Positions 1 to 8,092 of a stretch of 16,270 nt of DNA are shown here, one piece after another. The stretch is taken from the NCBI GenBank assembly GCA_964586865.1, contig CAZPJM010000088.1, forward strand, positions 1 to 16,270. Direction: 5' to 3'. This stretch comes from REDI01 sp964586865. Lineage in GTDB: Bacteria > Myxococcota_A > UBA796 > GCA-2862545. The notes beneath the pieces are model-generated. The model worked only from the letters and a program-made list of their open reading frames with translations, had not been told where the DNA came from and searched no databases. Every line of letters starts with the position of its first letter. Within the stretch, counting starts at the first letter, position 1. The translations under genes and the position numbers were made by a program.

Positions 1-375
1 GGGCGCGGGGGCTGGCGCGTCGGCATCGGCCGGCAGGGGCGCGGGCGCTTCCTCCCACACGTCCGAGTCGAGCCTGGGGAGGGGGGGCGGGGCACGATCG
101 GCGGCGATGTCGTCCTCGGCGGCGAGATCGGGCTGGATGGACGGGCCCCCGAGCACCTGGGAGGGACGGGAGGGGCCCCCGCCGACCGGGCGGACGACCC
201 AGGAGCGGCCGCTCCCCGCGTCGGTGACGTGCACCGAGCCATCCATCCGGGTCTCGCAGACCCAGCCCGACACCTCGATGTCGAGCTTCTCGATGGCCTG
301 GGCCATGGCCATCATCCAGTCGAAGGCCTCCACCTGGAGCTGCGCCCCGCCGGCACCGGTGACCTCGAATCGCAT
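1..375 (-). CDS. Unrecognised protein with Pro/Ala-rich linker, 3' end cut by window edge
   Basis: This gene reads leftward from an ATG at 375 and stays open for 125 codons to the window edge, so the C-terminus is missing. The start is supported by a strong ribosome-binding sequence, GGAGGTGAGG, directly upstream. Residues 1-64 look like a small folded domain, beginning MRFEVTGAGG and containing a helical stretch around FDWMMAMAQAIEKL, followed by short beta-like segments such as GSVHVTD and RSWVVRP. From about residue 65 the chain turns into a Pro/Ala/Asp-rich linker, which suggests another domain lies beyond the edge. It starts 42 bp after the stop of the AstE-like gene on the same strand, so it is probably the third gene of that operon. 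I do not recognise the family and assign no function. That it is a real gene rests on the RBS, strand continuity and the clean open frame. Confidence 0.7.
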   Translation of the reverse strand, partial: MRFEVTGAGGAQLQVEAFDWMMAMAQAIEKLDIEVSGWVCETRMDGSVHVTDAGSGRSWVVRPVGGGPSRPSQVLGGPSIQPDLAAEDDIAADRAPPPLPRLDSDVWEEAPAPLPADADAPAPAP

Positions 376-417
376 CCTCACCTCCGCGCGAGCCGCTCCC
401 GGGCCCCTACCGCACCC

Positions 418-3384
418 TCACAGCACGGGCCACGGGGCCACGGTGTCCCAGAGCGCCCGCGCTACCGGCCGCGAGGGGGCGTCCCGGTCCATCTCCCGGA
501 CGAGGAAGTCGACGAGGGAGGGATCGGCGAGCCCCAGCCGGGCCTGGAGCCACGTCGCCCGGGCGGTGGGGTCCTCGGGGACCGGGAAGGGGGTGTCGCT
601 GAGATCGCGGGCCCGATCGATCCACCGGGCCACCCGCTCGATGAAGACGTGCTCCGCCAGGGCCGCATCCCCGTCGATGGTGGGGGCCCCGCCCTGGAGG
701 AGCAGGCCCTGGCAGTGGGCGCGGCCGAACTGGAGCAGCTCCGGGTTCACCCGTGGCTCGGGCCCGGGCAGGGGCTCGGTGAACACGCCCACCCGGCTCT
801 CGGGCTCGGGCGCGCCCAGGCTGCTGACGAGGGCCACGCACCGCTCCACCCGCCAGCCGTCCAGCGAGAAGCCCTCGGGCGGCGGGCCATCACAGGTGGC
901 CACCAGGACCACGTTGATGGAGGCTCCGTGCTCGCCCTCGAAGCGGATGCCGGCCGGCGCGCCCCCGGCGGGGCGGTGGGAGAGGGTGTGGACCAGCCCC
1001 TTGAGCCAGCGCAGGTGGCTGCCCCGGGCGTGCTGGATCCGCAGGTAGCGGACCGCCGGGTCCAGCAGCACGCGGCTGTGGGCCTGCACCAGCGCGGTGG
1101 GGGGCCCGCCCCGGGGGCGGAGGCCATCGCCGGCCATGACCACCATCACGCACCCGGGAGCGGTGGCGGCCCGGGCCCGGGCCTGGTCCAGCCAGCGGGT
1201 GAGCCGGGCCGCGATGGCGTCCTCGTCGAACAACAGGTCCAGGTCCTCGCCCCGGGTGTCGGGGACCACCTGGCTCCCCTCGAGGAAGCGGCGCCACCCG
1301 AGCCACCTCGGCAGGGTGTCGGCGTCCACGTCCTCGGCGCACAGCGGGGGGCGGATGTGGCTGGTACGGGCGGGCCTGACCGGGGGATGGGCCAGGGAGG
1401 GTCGGGACAGCCGGGCCGGATCCACCCGGCGCCCATCCTCCAGGAGCCACCGCTGGAGCCCCTCCGGGTCCAGGACCCCCGAGCGCACCACGGTGCGGGC
1501 GAGCCATCCCCCCACCGCGTCGGCGTCGGGGAGGTCGACGGCCTCGACCTCGTGGCGCAGAGCGTCCCGCCACAGCCGGAGCTGCAGGTGCCGCAGGGCC
1601 TCCCCCACCGCCGCCAGGTGGACGGGGTCCGAGGGCGGGCGGAGGGCATCCTGGGGACCGAGGACCTCCTGGACGGCATCGTCGTCGGACAGGGGCGGGC
1701 GTCGGACCAGCCCGGCGTGCTCCTCCTGGATGCGGTCCAGCAGGCGCCGGGCGGTGCGCAGGAAGGCCGGCCGGGCCGAGAGCATGGCGAAGCGCTGGGT
1801 CACCACCCGGGCCGTGTCCCGATCGGCGACCACCCGGACCGCCTCGATGGCGAGGAGCACCTGCACGAAGCGGGGCTCGCCCTCGGTGAGGGCGCGGTCC
1901 AGATCACCGAGGACCAGCATGGCCACGGTGGAGGGGCGCTCGGCGGAGAGGAAGAGGCGCACGCCGCTGCCCCGGGCGCCGCGGGCCTGGCGGACGGCCC
2001 GGCGATCGGCGAGGACCCCGGCCAGGCCGGGGCGGGTCAGGGCCTCGAGCCAGTCCAGGCTGGCCCCCCGGAGGAGCTGGTAGCGGTCGATGGGCACGCC
2101 GTCGGCGAGGGCGCGGCGGAAGGCCTGGCGGTAGCGCCGCCCGGCCCGCCGCTCCGAGGTGCCGCCCCCCACCGCTCCCCGGCCCACGATGGTCAGGCGC
2201 CGATGGGGGTGGCCTGGTGGGAGGCGGAGCACGCGCATCACCCGGTCGGCGGCCAGGTCCAGCACGTGGCGGGGGTCGAAGCTGATCCGGGTCCGACCCC
2301 GGGCCAGGGCGTCGTCGGCCAGCACGTCGAGCATGCGCTCCACGGCGCGGGCCTCGCGGGCGGCCTCGGCGTCGGTGCGGGGCGGCTCGTGGTCGGCGGG
2401 GTCGTCCCGGCGGGCCTGGGCCACGTAGTACAGGTCGGTGTCGGGATCGGCGGTGGGGGTGGGCAGGAGCAGGGTGAAGGGGCTCGCCGCCCGCACCACC
2501 CCGTGGCGCCCCCGGGTGAGCACCACCTCGCCCGCCTCGACCGGCTCGAAGCTGGCCAGGGGGCGGCCCGAGGCCAGGGTGCCCGTCCCGTCGCGCCACC
2601 CGGGGAAGATGAAGGGCACCGCCCCCGCGGGGGCCTGCCGCACCGCATCCAGCACCTCGTAGACCCGGGCCCGCGCCCGGGCGGGCGGTGGCGGGAGGCG
2701 CCACAGGCCGAAGTGGTCCAGGAAGCGGACCACCACCCGGAAGGCCCGGCGACGGTTGTCGGGATCCGAGTGCTGACCGGCCTCGAAGGTGATGCCGATC
2801 CGCGGGCTGCGGGCGCCCAGGGGCAGGCCCACGTCGGGGGCCACGCCGCCCCCCAGGACGCCGTCCTCGTGGAGCCCCGTCACCACCCGCTCGACACCGA
2901 GCACCCGCACCAGCCGGGCGTGGGCCTGGTCATCCCGCGCCACCAGGAAGGGCGGGGTGGGCTGGGAGGTGCTGTGCAGGTCCAGGATGCCGTCCACGCC
3001 GCGGAGCACCGGGGCCAGCTCCAGGGCGCGCCGCTCCTCGTAGCAGAGCGAGTCGGGCTCGCGGCGGGCCAGGGCCTCGAGGGTGTCCCGGTCCCACAGG
3101 CGATTCAGGTCCCGCCCGGTGGGGGTGTGGCGCCGCCCCAGCGCCGCGGCCTCCAGGTTGGCCCGCACCAGCAGGACGGTGCCACGGGTGAGCTGGTCGG
3201 GGAGCATGGGGGCGAGCCGCTCCAGCACCAGCTCGCCGACCGGCTCATTGCCGTGCACCCGGGCCACGATGGCCACCGCGGGCCCGGGTACCAGTCCATC
3301 GTCCCGATCGCGCACCCGGTAGCGCACCACGCCCGCGAGGCCGTCGGGGGCCTCCGTCACCTCGACGCGGGTGGTCACGCCCAC
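418..3384 (-). CDS. AstE/aspartoacylase-type zinc hydrolase domain fused to a large unrecognised C-terminal region
   Basis: The 988-residue protein opens with a succinylglutamate desuccinylase/aspartoacylase (M14-like) domain. Visible motifs are ARVHGNEPVGE (zinc ligands His44 and Glu47), RDLNRLWD at 91-98 (substrate-binding Arg/Asn), DLHSTS at 135-140 (zinc ligand His137) and TFEAGQHSD with the likely catalytic Glu201. This family removes acyl groups from amino acids or trims small amide bonds. The substrate here cannot be read from sequence. The family is normally about 320-350 residues, but this protein carries roughly 650 more residues that are soluble-looking, Arg/Asp-rich and free of signal peptide or membrane segments; I do not recognise them. 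The GTG at 3384 was chosen because GAGG lies 5 nt upstream. A GTG six bases further in (3378) is possible. It begins 13 bp after the topoisomerase stop and is likely co-transcribed with it. Confidence 0.82.
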   Translation of the reverse strand: MGVTTRVEVTEAPDGLAGVVRYRVRDRDDGLVPGPAVAIVARVHGNEPVGELVLERLAPMLPDQLTRGTVLLVRANLEAAALGRRHTPTGRDLNRLWDRDTLEALARREPDSLCYEERRALELAPVLRGVDGILDLHSTSQPTPPFLVARDDQAHARLVRVLGVERVVTGLHEDGVLGGGVAPDVGLPLGARSPRIGITFEAGQHSDPDNRRRAFRVVVRFLDHFGLWRLPPPPARARARVYEVLDAVRQAPAGAVPFIFPGWRDGTGTLASGRPLASFEPVEAGEVVLTRGRHGVVRAASPFTLLLPTPTADPDTDLYYVAQARRDDPADHEPPRTDAEAAREARAVERMLDVLADDALARGRTRISFDPRHVLDLAADRVMRVLRLPPGHPHRRLTIVGRGAVGGGTSERRAGRRYRQAFRRALADGVPIDRYQLLRGASLDWLEALTRPGLAGVLADRRAVRQARGARGSGVRLFLSAERPSTVAMLVLGDLDRALTEGEPRFVQVLLAIEAVRVVADRDTARVVTQRFAMLSARPAFLRTARRLLDRIQEEHAGLVRRPPLSDDDAVQEVLGPQDALRPPSDPVHLAAVGEALRHLQLRLWRDALRHEVEAVDLPDADAVGGWLARTVVRSGVLDPEGLQRWLLEDGRRVDPARLSRPSLAHPPVRPARTSHIRPPLCAEDVDADTLPRWLGWRRFLEGSQVVPDTRGEDLDLLFDEDAIAARLTRWLDQARARAATAPGCVMVVMAGDGLRPRGGPPTALVQAHSRVLLDPAVRYLRIQHARGSHLRWLKGLVHTLSHRPAGGAPAGIRFEGEHGASINVVLVATCDGPPPEGFSLDGWRVERCVALVSSLGAPEPESRVGVFTEPLPGPEPRVNPELLQFGRAHCQGLLLQGGAPTIDGDAALAEHVFIERVARWIDRARDLSDTPFPVPEDPTARATWLQARLGLADPSLVDFLVREMDRDAPSRPVARALWDTVAPWPVL

Positions 3385-3397
3385 GGGCGCCTCGGGC

Positions 3398-6333
3398 TCA
3401 CGCGGGTCCGTCGGCGGGCTTCTTCGTCGTCGACTTCTTCGCTGTCGTCGACTTCTTCCGCGTCGAGGTCGTCTTCTTCGCCGCGCTCGACTTCTTCGCC
3501 GCCGTCGACGTCTTCCGCGTCGAGGCCGCCTTCTTCGCGGTCGTCTTCTTCGCCGCGNNNNNNNNNNNNNNNNNNNNNNNNNNNNNNNNNNNNNNNNNNN
3601 NNNNNNNNNNNNNNNNNNNNNNNNNNNNNNNNNNNNNNNNNNNNNNNNNNNNNNNNNCGTCGACGTCTTCCGCGTCGAGGCCGCCTTCTTCGCGGTCGTC
3701 TTCTTCGCCGCGGTCGTCTTCTTCGCCGTCCTCGACTTCTTCGCCGTCGTCGACTTCTTCGCCGTGGTCGACTTCTTCTTCGTCGTCTTCTTCGCGGTGG
3801 TCTTCTTGTCGCCCTTGGGCTCCCGGGCCGGGAACTCGAAGCCATGGCGCCCGTTGGCCTTGCGGAACAGGGCGCCCTTGAAGGGGTTGCCCCGCCGGCT
3901 GATGAAGCCCTCGAGCATCTCGGTCTTGCCGTCCTCGGAGAAGAAGCGGCGGGCCTCCTCCAGGTCCATCTCGCGGTGGCACACCACCTTGGGCAGGACC
4001 GGCGCCTTGCGCGTCTCGTTGTGGAAGAGCCGCTCGCTCACGAAGCGCTTGTTGGTCTCGAGGATCCAGCGGTCGGGCTCTTCCGGGTCGGGGAAGGCCT
4101 TGCCGAGCACCACCTCGGGATCCTCGTCCTCCTCCACCTCGCCATACTCGACCCGCAGGTTCCAGTAGGGCTTCTTCGCGTCCTCGGGGGGCGGGTCGAG
4201 GTGCACCACGCCCTTCATCTCGCGGCCGGACTTGTCGAAGAAGCCCCCCACGGGCCCGGCCTGGCGGTCGGCCAGGAGCTTCCGCGCCAGGTCACGGTCG
4301 ATGTACTTGCCCCACCGATCCTTGAAGATCATGAAGTTGCAGGGCGCCTCCTTCCCGTCGTTCCGCTCGCAGGCGTAGCCCCAGAGGTTCTCGTAGACCT
4401 GCCCCGCTTCGCACTCGGGGCAGGTCCCGAGGGGGCCGTCATCGGCGAAGACGTCGCCGTAGTCGAAGCCGGCCAGCTTGTCGGTCACGTCGACGGTCAT
4501 GGCCTTGAGCTCCTCGAGGAGCGCATCCCGGGGGAGCTCGCCCAGCTGGACCCGGGCCAGCTTGTACTCCCACTCGCCGGTGAGCTCGGCCTTGGCCAGA
4601 TCGTCCACGTCGAGGCGGGAGAGGACGTCCATGAGCCGGATGGCCTTGGCGGTGGGGGCCAGCTTGCCGCTCGCCCGACGGGCGTACTGCTTGCGGACGA
4701 GCCCCTCGATGGTGTCGGCGCGGGTGGCCGGCGTGCCGAGCCCCTTGTCCTGGATGGCTTCGGCCAGGTCGTCATCGTCGATGAGCTTGCCCGCCGTCTC
4801 CATCATGCGGAGGAGCTGGGCCTCCGAGTAGCGGCCGGGGGGGCGGGTCTCCTTGTCGTCGAGGGTGGGGTCCTCGACGCCCACGGCCACGCCCTCGGCC
4901 TTGTCCTGGCCCGGCACCAGCGGGGGCAGCCGGGGCGGGGCGTCCTCCTCGTCCTCCTTGCGGAGGGCCGCGTGGAAGCCCGGGACCTCCAGGCTGCGCT
5001 CCCGGGCGCGGAAGCGGGCGATGCCGCCGCCGTGGGGCACCTCGACGATGCGCTCCACCTCGGCCCAGGTGGCCGGCCCCATCAGGCTCGCCAGGAACTG
5101 CCGCACCACCAGGTCGTAGATCCGCGCGTCGTCGGGGGAGAGGGAGCGCTCGCTCTCGTTGCCGGTGGGCACGATGGCGAAGTGGTCGCTGACCTTCCCG
5201 TCGTCGAGGATCCGCTCCAGGTTCTGGGGGCCCTCCTGGAGGATGCCGTCGGCGAGGCCCTGGTAGTCCACGTCGGCCTGGAGGGCGCCGAGCACCTCGA
5301 GCACCGGAGCCTCGTAGTCACCGGGCAGGTGGCGGGAGTCGGTCCGCGGGTAGGTGAGGAGCTTGTGGCCCTCGTAGAGCCGCTGGGCGGCCTGGAGGGT
5401 GCGCTTGGCCGAGAAGCTGAACCGGCGATTGGCCTCGCGCTGGAGGCTCGTGAGGTCGAAGGGCAGCGGGGGCTTCTCGCGGCGCTTCTTGCGGGTCTCG
5501 GAGGCCGGCGCGGTGGACGTCTGGGCGACCGCCTCGACGATGGCCTCGGCAGCGGCCTTGTCGAAGATGCGGGTGGGCTTGACGTCCCGGTCGGGGTGTC
5601 CCTGCAGCTCCGGGTCGAACCACTTGCCCTCCCAGGCGTGGCCCTCGTGGGAGAAGACCGCCCGGACCTCCCAGTAGGGCCGGGGGACGTGGGCCATGAT
5701 CTCCTTCTCGCGCTCGACGAGGAGGGCGAGGGTGGGCGTCTGGACCCGGCCGGCGGACCAGGAGCCGCGCTCGCGGCGTGCCTTGAGGCGCTGGGTGAGG
5801 GCCCGGGTGGCGTTGATGCCGATGAGCCAGTCGCCCACGGACCGGAGGAAGGCGGCATCGGCGAGGGGCTGGAGCTGCTCGCCGGGGCGGAGCTCCTGGA
5901 AGGCCTGGCGGATGGCGTCGGGGGTCATGGACTGGAGCCACAGCCGCTCGCTCGGCAGCGAATCCAGGCCCGTGTACTCCACGATGCGGCGGAAGATGAG
6001 CTCGCCCTCGCGCCCGGCGTCACAGGCATCGATGGTGCCGGTGACGTCCTTGCGGCGGCCGAGCTTCTGGATCTGCTTGAGCCGGGTCTTCTGGCCGTCC
6101 CGGGGCTTGATCTCGAAGTCGCCGGGCACGATGGGCAGGTTCTTGATGGCCCAGGAGCGCCACTTCTTGTCGTAGTCCTGGGGCTCGGCGAGCTCGAGCA
6201 GGTGCCCCACCGCCCAGGTGAGGACGAAGTCGTCGGACTCCATGTACCCGTCGTGCTCCTCGAAGCCTCCGAGCGCCTTGGCGATGTCTCGCGCCACGCT
6301 CGGCTTCTCGGTGATGACCAGCCGCTTGCCCAC
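3398..6333 (-). CDS. topB: DNA topoisomerase III (type IA) with lysine-rich tail, interrupted by assembly gap
   Basis: This type IA topoisomerase cuts and passes single DNA strands to relax or decatenate DNA. The N-terminus VITEKPSVARDIAKALG and the TOPRIM motif DACDAGREGE (residues 102-111) are typical of the topoisomerase III branch. The catalytic tyrosine is Tyr328 in TYPRTDSR. SAGRVQTPTL (193-202) and GLGTPATRADTIE (531-543) are further core motifs. A four-cysteine zinc-finger-like module follows (Cys638, 641, 655, 665), then topoisomerase C-terminal repeat sequence to about 840. The tail from about 843 is a Lys/Thr/Ala/Ser repeat like histone H1. The GTG start at 6333 gives VGKRLVITEKPS. 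The 100-N run splits the tail and breaks the frame as written. Merging the identical 55-bp flanks restores one frame of 926 residues ending KKPADGPA. The first gene of a leftward operon, it has a promoter at 6422-6450. Confidence 0.92.
3503..3557. repeat. 55-bp direct repeat, left flank of the N gap
   Basis: This 55-bp sequence is identical, base for base, to 3658-3712 on the other side of the N run and abuts the N directly. It encodes AAKKTTAKKAASTRKTST in the downstream topoisomerase frame. Exact identity ending precisely at the gap is the mark of two contig ends sharing an assembler k-mer. Confidence 0.93.
3558..3657. other. Assembly gap of exactly 100 N
   Basis: There are 100 consecutive N, the usual placeholder length for a scaffold join of unknown size, not a measured distance. 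It falls in the lysine-rich tail of the topoisomerase gene. Reading through it puts the two parts in different frames, and the frame break should not be taken as a real mutation. Confidence 0.98.
3658..3712. repeat. 55-bp direct repeat, right flank of the N gap
   Basis: Second copy of the 55-bp sequence at 3503-3557. The offset between copies is 155 bp. Removing 155 bp brings the upstream and downstream topoisomerase frames into register, which fits a single true copy. Confidence 0.93.
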
Positions 6334-6421
6334 TCTCGCCCTCGCAGTCCGCCCGCCCCGCCCGGCCCCGGAGCGCACCTGGCACGTCCGGCCCGGCGCT
6401 CTACGTCGGCGGCAGGACGGG

Positions 6422-6450
6422 ACCCTAAAGGCCCCCCCAGGGGGGGTCAA
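6422..6450 (-). promoter_or_regulatory. Sigma-70-type promoter for the topoisomerase operon
   Basis: On the minus strand a -35 box TTGACC (6450-6445) is followed, after exactly 17 bp, by a -10 box TAGGGT (6427-6422). Five of six -35 bases match consensus and the spacing is ideal. Transcription would begin near 6415, giving a leader of about 80 nt before the GTG at 6333. The 17-bp spacer is largely the C7-A-G7 palindrome described separately. Confidence 0.6.
6432..6446. repeat. C7-A-G7 perfect palindrome between divergent genes
   Basis: Seven C, one A and seven G form a perfect inverted repeat centred between the divergent topoisomerase and aldolase genes. It sits inside the spacer of the leftward promoter and about 32 bp before the aldolase ATG. 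It could affect either promoter or be a binding site. There is no U-tract, so a classical terminator is unlikely. Confidence 0.6.
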
Positions 6451-6477
6451 GCGAGGCCGGTGGGCTACAGGACCGTC

Positions 6478-7200
6478 ATGCAGCCGCCCGTGCCCCCCTC
6501 CGAGAGCGTCCTCCGCAGGCAGATGGTCGAGATCGCCCACCTGCTGCACCGGCAGGGACTCCTGGTGGCCCTGGACGGCAACCTGTCGGCCCGCTTGCCC
6601 GACGGGGCGGTCCTGTGCACCCGCGCCGGCTGCCACAAGGGCCTGCTCACCGAGGACGATCTGGTGGTGGCCGACGCGGAGGGGCGCTGGCTCCGGGGTC
6701 TGGGACGGCCCACCAGCGAGCTGGCCCTGCACCTGGCCGCCTACGAGGAGCGCCCGGACGTGCTGGCCGTGGTCCACGCCCACCCACCCGCGGCCATCGC
6801 CGCCTCGGTGGCGGGCCTGGATCTGGACCGCCCCCTGCTGCCCGAGGTGGTGCTCACCCTGGGCACGGTCCCCACCATCCCCTACGCCACCACCGGCACC
6901 CGGGCCCTGGCCGACGCCGTGCGCCCCGCCCTGCGCTACCGGGACGGCGTGGTGCTCGAGCGCCACGGGGTGGTGGCCCTGGGCCGGGACCTCCCGGAGG
7001 CCCTGGGTCGGCTGGAGACGGTGGAGCAGGTGGCCCGGGTGGCCCTCGACGCCACCGCGGTGGGCCGGCTGACGCCCCTCCCCGCCGACGAGGCCCGGTC
7101 CCTGCGCAAGGCCGGGCTCGCCCGCTACGGCGGTCCCCCCCGATCCCTGGCCGCCCTGGCCGAGGACCGGGACGACCTCTCCTGGCGCTCCCTGGGCTGA
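6478..7200 (+). CDS. Class II aldolase/adducin family protein
   Basis: This 240-residue protein has the length of L-fuculose-phosphate aldolase-type enzymes, which cleave sugar phosphates to dihydroxyacetone phosphate and an aldehyde using zinc. The key residues are all visible: GNLSAR near 34-39 (phosphate loop), Glu81 in TSELALHLAAY (catalytic acid/base position), His100 and His102 in VVHAHPP, and His163 in ERHGVVALG. The exact substrate cannot be told; related proteins include fuculose and rhamnulose aldolases, ribulose-5-phosphate epimerases and methylthioribulose dehydratases. The ATG at 6478 has AGGA five bases upstream. It is divergent from the topoisomerase and is followed after 83 bp by the phosphopantetheinyl transferase, with no obvious functional link to either neighbour. 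Confidence 0.9.
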   Translation: MQPPVPPSESVLRRQMVEIAHLLHRQGLLVALDGNLSARLPDGAVLCTRAGCHKGLLTEDDLVVADAEGRWLRGLGRPTSELALHLAAYEERPDVLAVVHAHPPAAIAASVAGLDLDRPLLPEVVLTLGTVPTIPYATTGTRALADAVRPALRYRDGVVLERHGVVALGRDLPEALGRLETVEQVARVALDATAVGRLTPLPADEARSLRKAGLARYGGPPRSLAALAEDRDDLSWRSLG

Positions 7201-7234
7201 TCCGGGCCCCGCACGGCCGGCGGCGCCTCCCCGG

Positions 7235-7254
7235 GGATGGATCGCGCACCATCC
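7235..7254. repeat. Inverted repeat after the aldolase gene
   Basis: GGATGG and CCATCC form a perfect 6-bp stem with an 8-nt loop, 35 bp past the aldolase stop and 30 bp before the next GTG. It lacks a T-tract and could be a weak transcription-end structure or an operator. Evidence is limited to the symmetry. Confidence 0.3.
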
Positions 7255-7283
7255 GGGCGCCGGGGGCGTTACAGGCTCGGATC

Positions 7284-8039
7284 GTGAAGCCCTTCTCCCT
7301 GGCCTACCACCACGCGACCGCCCATGGTCTCGTGGCCGCCGTGCACCTGCCCGACGCCCCGGATCCCGTCCCCGAGGCCGTCCTGGCCGAGCTGCACCCC
7401 GCCGAGGCCGAGCACGCGCGCACCCTCCGGGCCTGGCGGCAGGTCTCCTTCGTGGGCGGGCGCCGCGCCCTGCGCCTGGCCTGTCAGCAGCTCGGCCTCC
7501 AGCCCCCCGGCACCCTCCCCGACGACCGCGGGGCCCCCACCCTGCCGGACGGCCTCGTGGGCTCGGTCTCCCACAAGCGCGCCCTGGCGGTGGCCCTGGT
7601 CTGCCGCGACCACGGCGAGACGGTGGGCATCGACCTCGAAGACTATGGCCCCGCCCGCCCGGGCATCGCCCCCAGGGTGCTCACCCCTCGGGAGCAGGCC
7701 GCCGTCGACGCCCTGGCCACCGAGGAGCGCCGGTGGCTCGCCACGCTGCTCCGCTTCTCCATGAAGGAGGCCGTCTACAAGGCCTTGGACCCATGGGTGC
7801 GCCGCTACGTGGGCTTCCACGAGGCCGAGGTCGACCCGGACACGGACGGCGGAGCCGTGGTGCAGCTCCAGCTCGCCGAGGGCGAGGGGCCCTTCGCCGT
7901 CGATGCCCGCTACGACTGGCTCCACGGCCGGCTCCTGACCTCGGTCCGCATCCGACCGTGCGGTCCGGCCACCGATGGCGCCGAGCCCGGGACCGGCAGC
8001 GGCCGGCAGCGGCTTGCTGCGACCCCCCGGCGCGGGTAG
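7284..8039 (+). CDS. 4'-phosphopantetheinyl transferase superfamily protein
   Basis: This 251-residue enzyme moves the phosphopantetheine arm of coenzyme A to a serine of a carrier protein, activating fatty-acid, polyketide or peptide synthases. The hallmark motifs are GSVSHK (93-98), VGIDLED with magnesium ligands Asp117 and Glu119, and FSMKEAVYKAL with Lys161, Glu162 and Lys166. The SVSHK form and the length place it with the EntD/Sfp-like group rather than the short AcpS type. The start is a GTG at 7284 with only a weak ribosome-binding sequence. The last 26 or so residues (Gly/Arg/Pro-rich) are poorly conserved in style, and the DNA there also holds the promoter of the next gene. No synthase cluster lies in the window, so its carrier protein is unknown. 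Confidence 0.93.
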   Translation: MKPFSLAYHHATAHGLVAAVHLPDAPDPVPEAVLAELHPAEAEHARTLRAWRQVSFVGGRRALRLACQQLGLQPPGTLPDDRGAPTLPDGLVGSVSHKRALAVALVCRDHGETVGIDLEDYGPARPGIAPRVLTPREQAAVDALATEERRWLATLLRFSMKEAVYKALDPWVRRYVGFHEAEVDPDTDGGAVVQLQLAEGEGPFAVDARYDWLHGRLLTSVRIRPCGPATDGAEPGTGSGRQRLAATPRRG

Positions 8040-8042
8040 CAT
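8014..8042 (+). promoter_or_regulatory. Probable promoter for the sigma-like membrane protein gene
   Basis: TTGCTG (8014-8019) and TAGCAT (8037-8042) are separated by exactly 17 bp. The -10 box matches consensus at four of six positions and the -35 at three. A start near 8049 would leave a leader of about 44 nt containing GGAGG before the ATG at 8093. The TAG of the -10 box is also the stop codon of the transferase gene. Confidence 0.5.
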
Positions 8043-8092
8043 CGCCGTCGCCAGGGGCCCCGTCGGCGGGCCCCCCCCACGGAGGCCGGCCC

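Larger units (their letters stand above)
3419..3807 (-). repeat. Lysine-rich (H1-like) coding repeat in the topoisomerase tail
   Basis: This stretch encodes imperfect repeats of the type KKTTAKK, KKSTTAKK and STRKTST. On the plus strand it appears as recurring cttcttcgccg and cgtcgtcgac blocks. The encoded tail is strongly basic and probably unstructured, a known way for bacterial type IA enzymes and nucleoid proteins to hold DNA. The low complexity explains why assembly failed inside it, so the true repeat number is uncertain. Confidence 0.88.

Noticed and set aside
3398..3712. A true frameshift or pseudogene in the topoisomerase
   Set aside because: The frame change coincides with a placeholder N run, and merging the identical 55-bp flanks restores the frame.
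3419..3807. CRISPR-like or tandem intergenic repeat
   Set aside because: The repeats are codon-phased and encode a lysine-rich protein tail; there are no regular repeat and spacer units.
229..6477. A very long open frame on the plus strand across the topoisomerase and AstE-like genes
   Set aside because: It is antisense to well-recognised proteins, is full of low-complexity Gly/His/Pro sequence, and exists because GC-rich coding DNA has few stops on the opposite strand.
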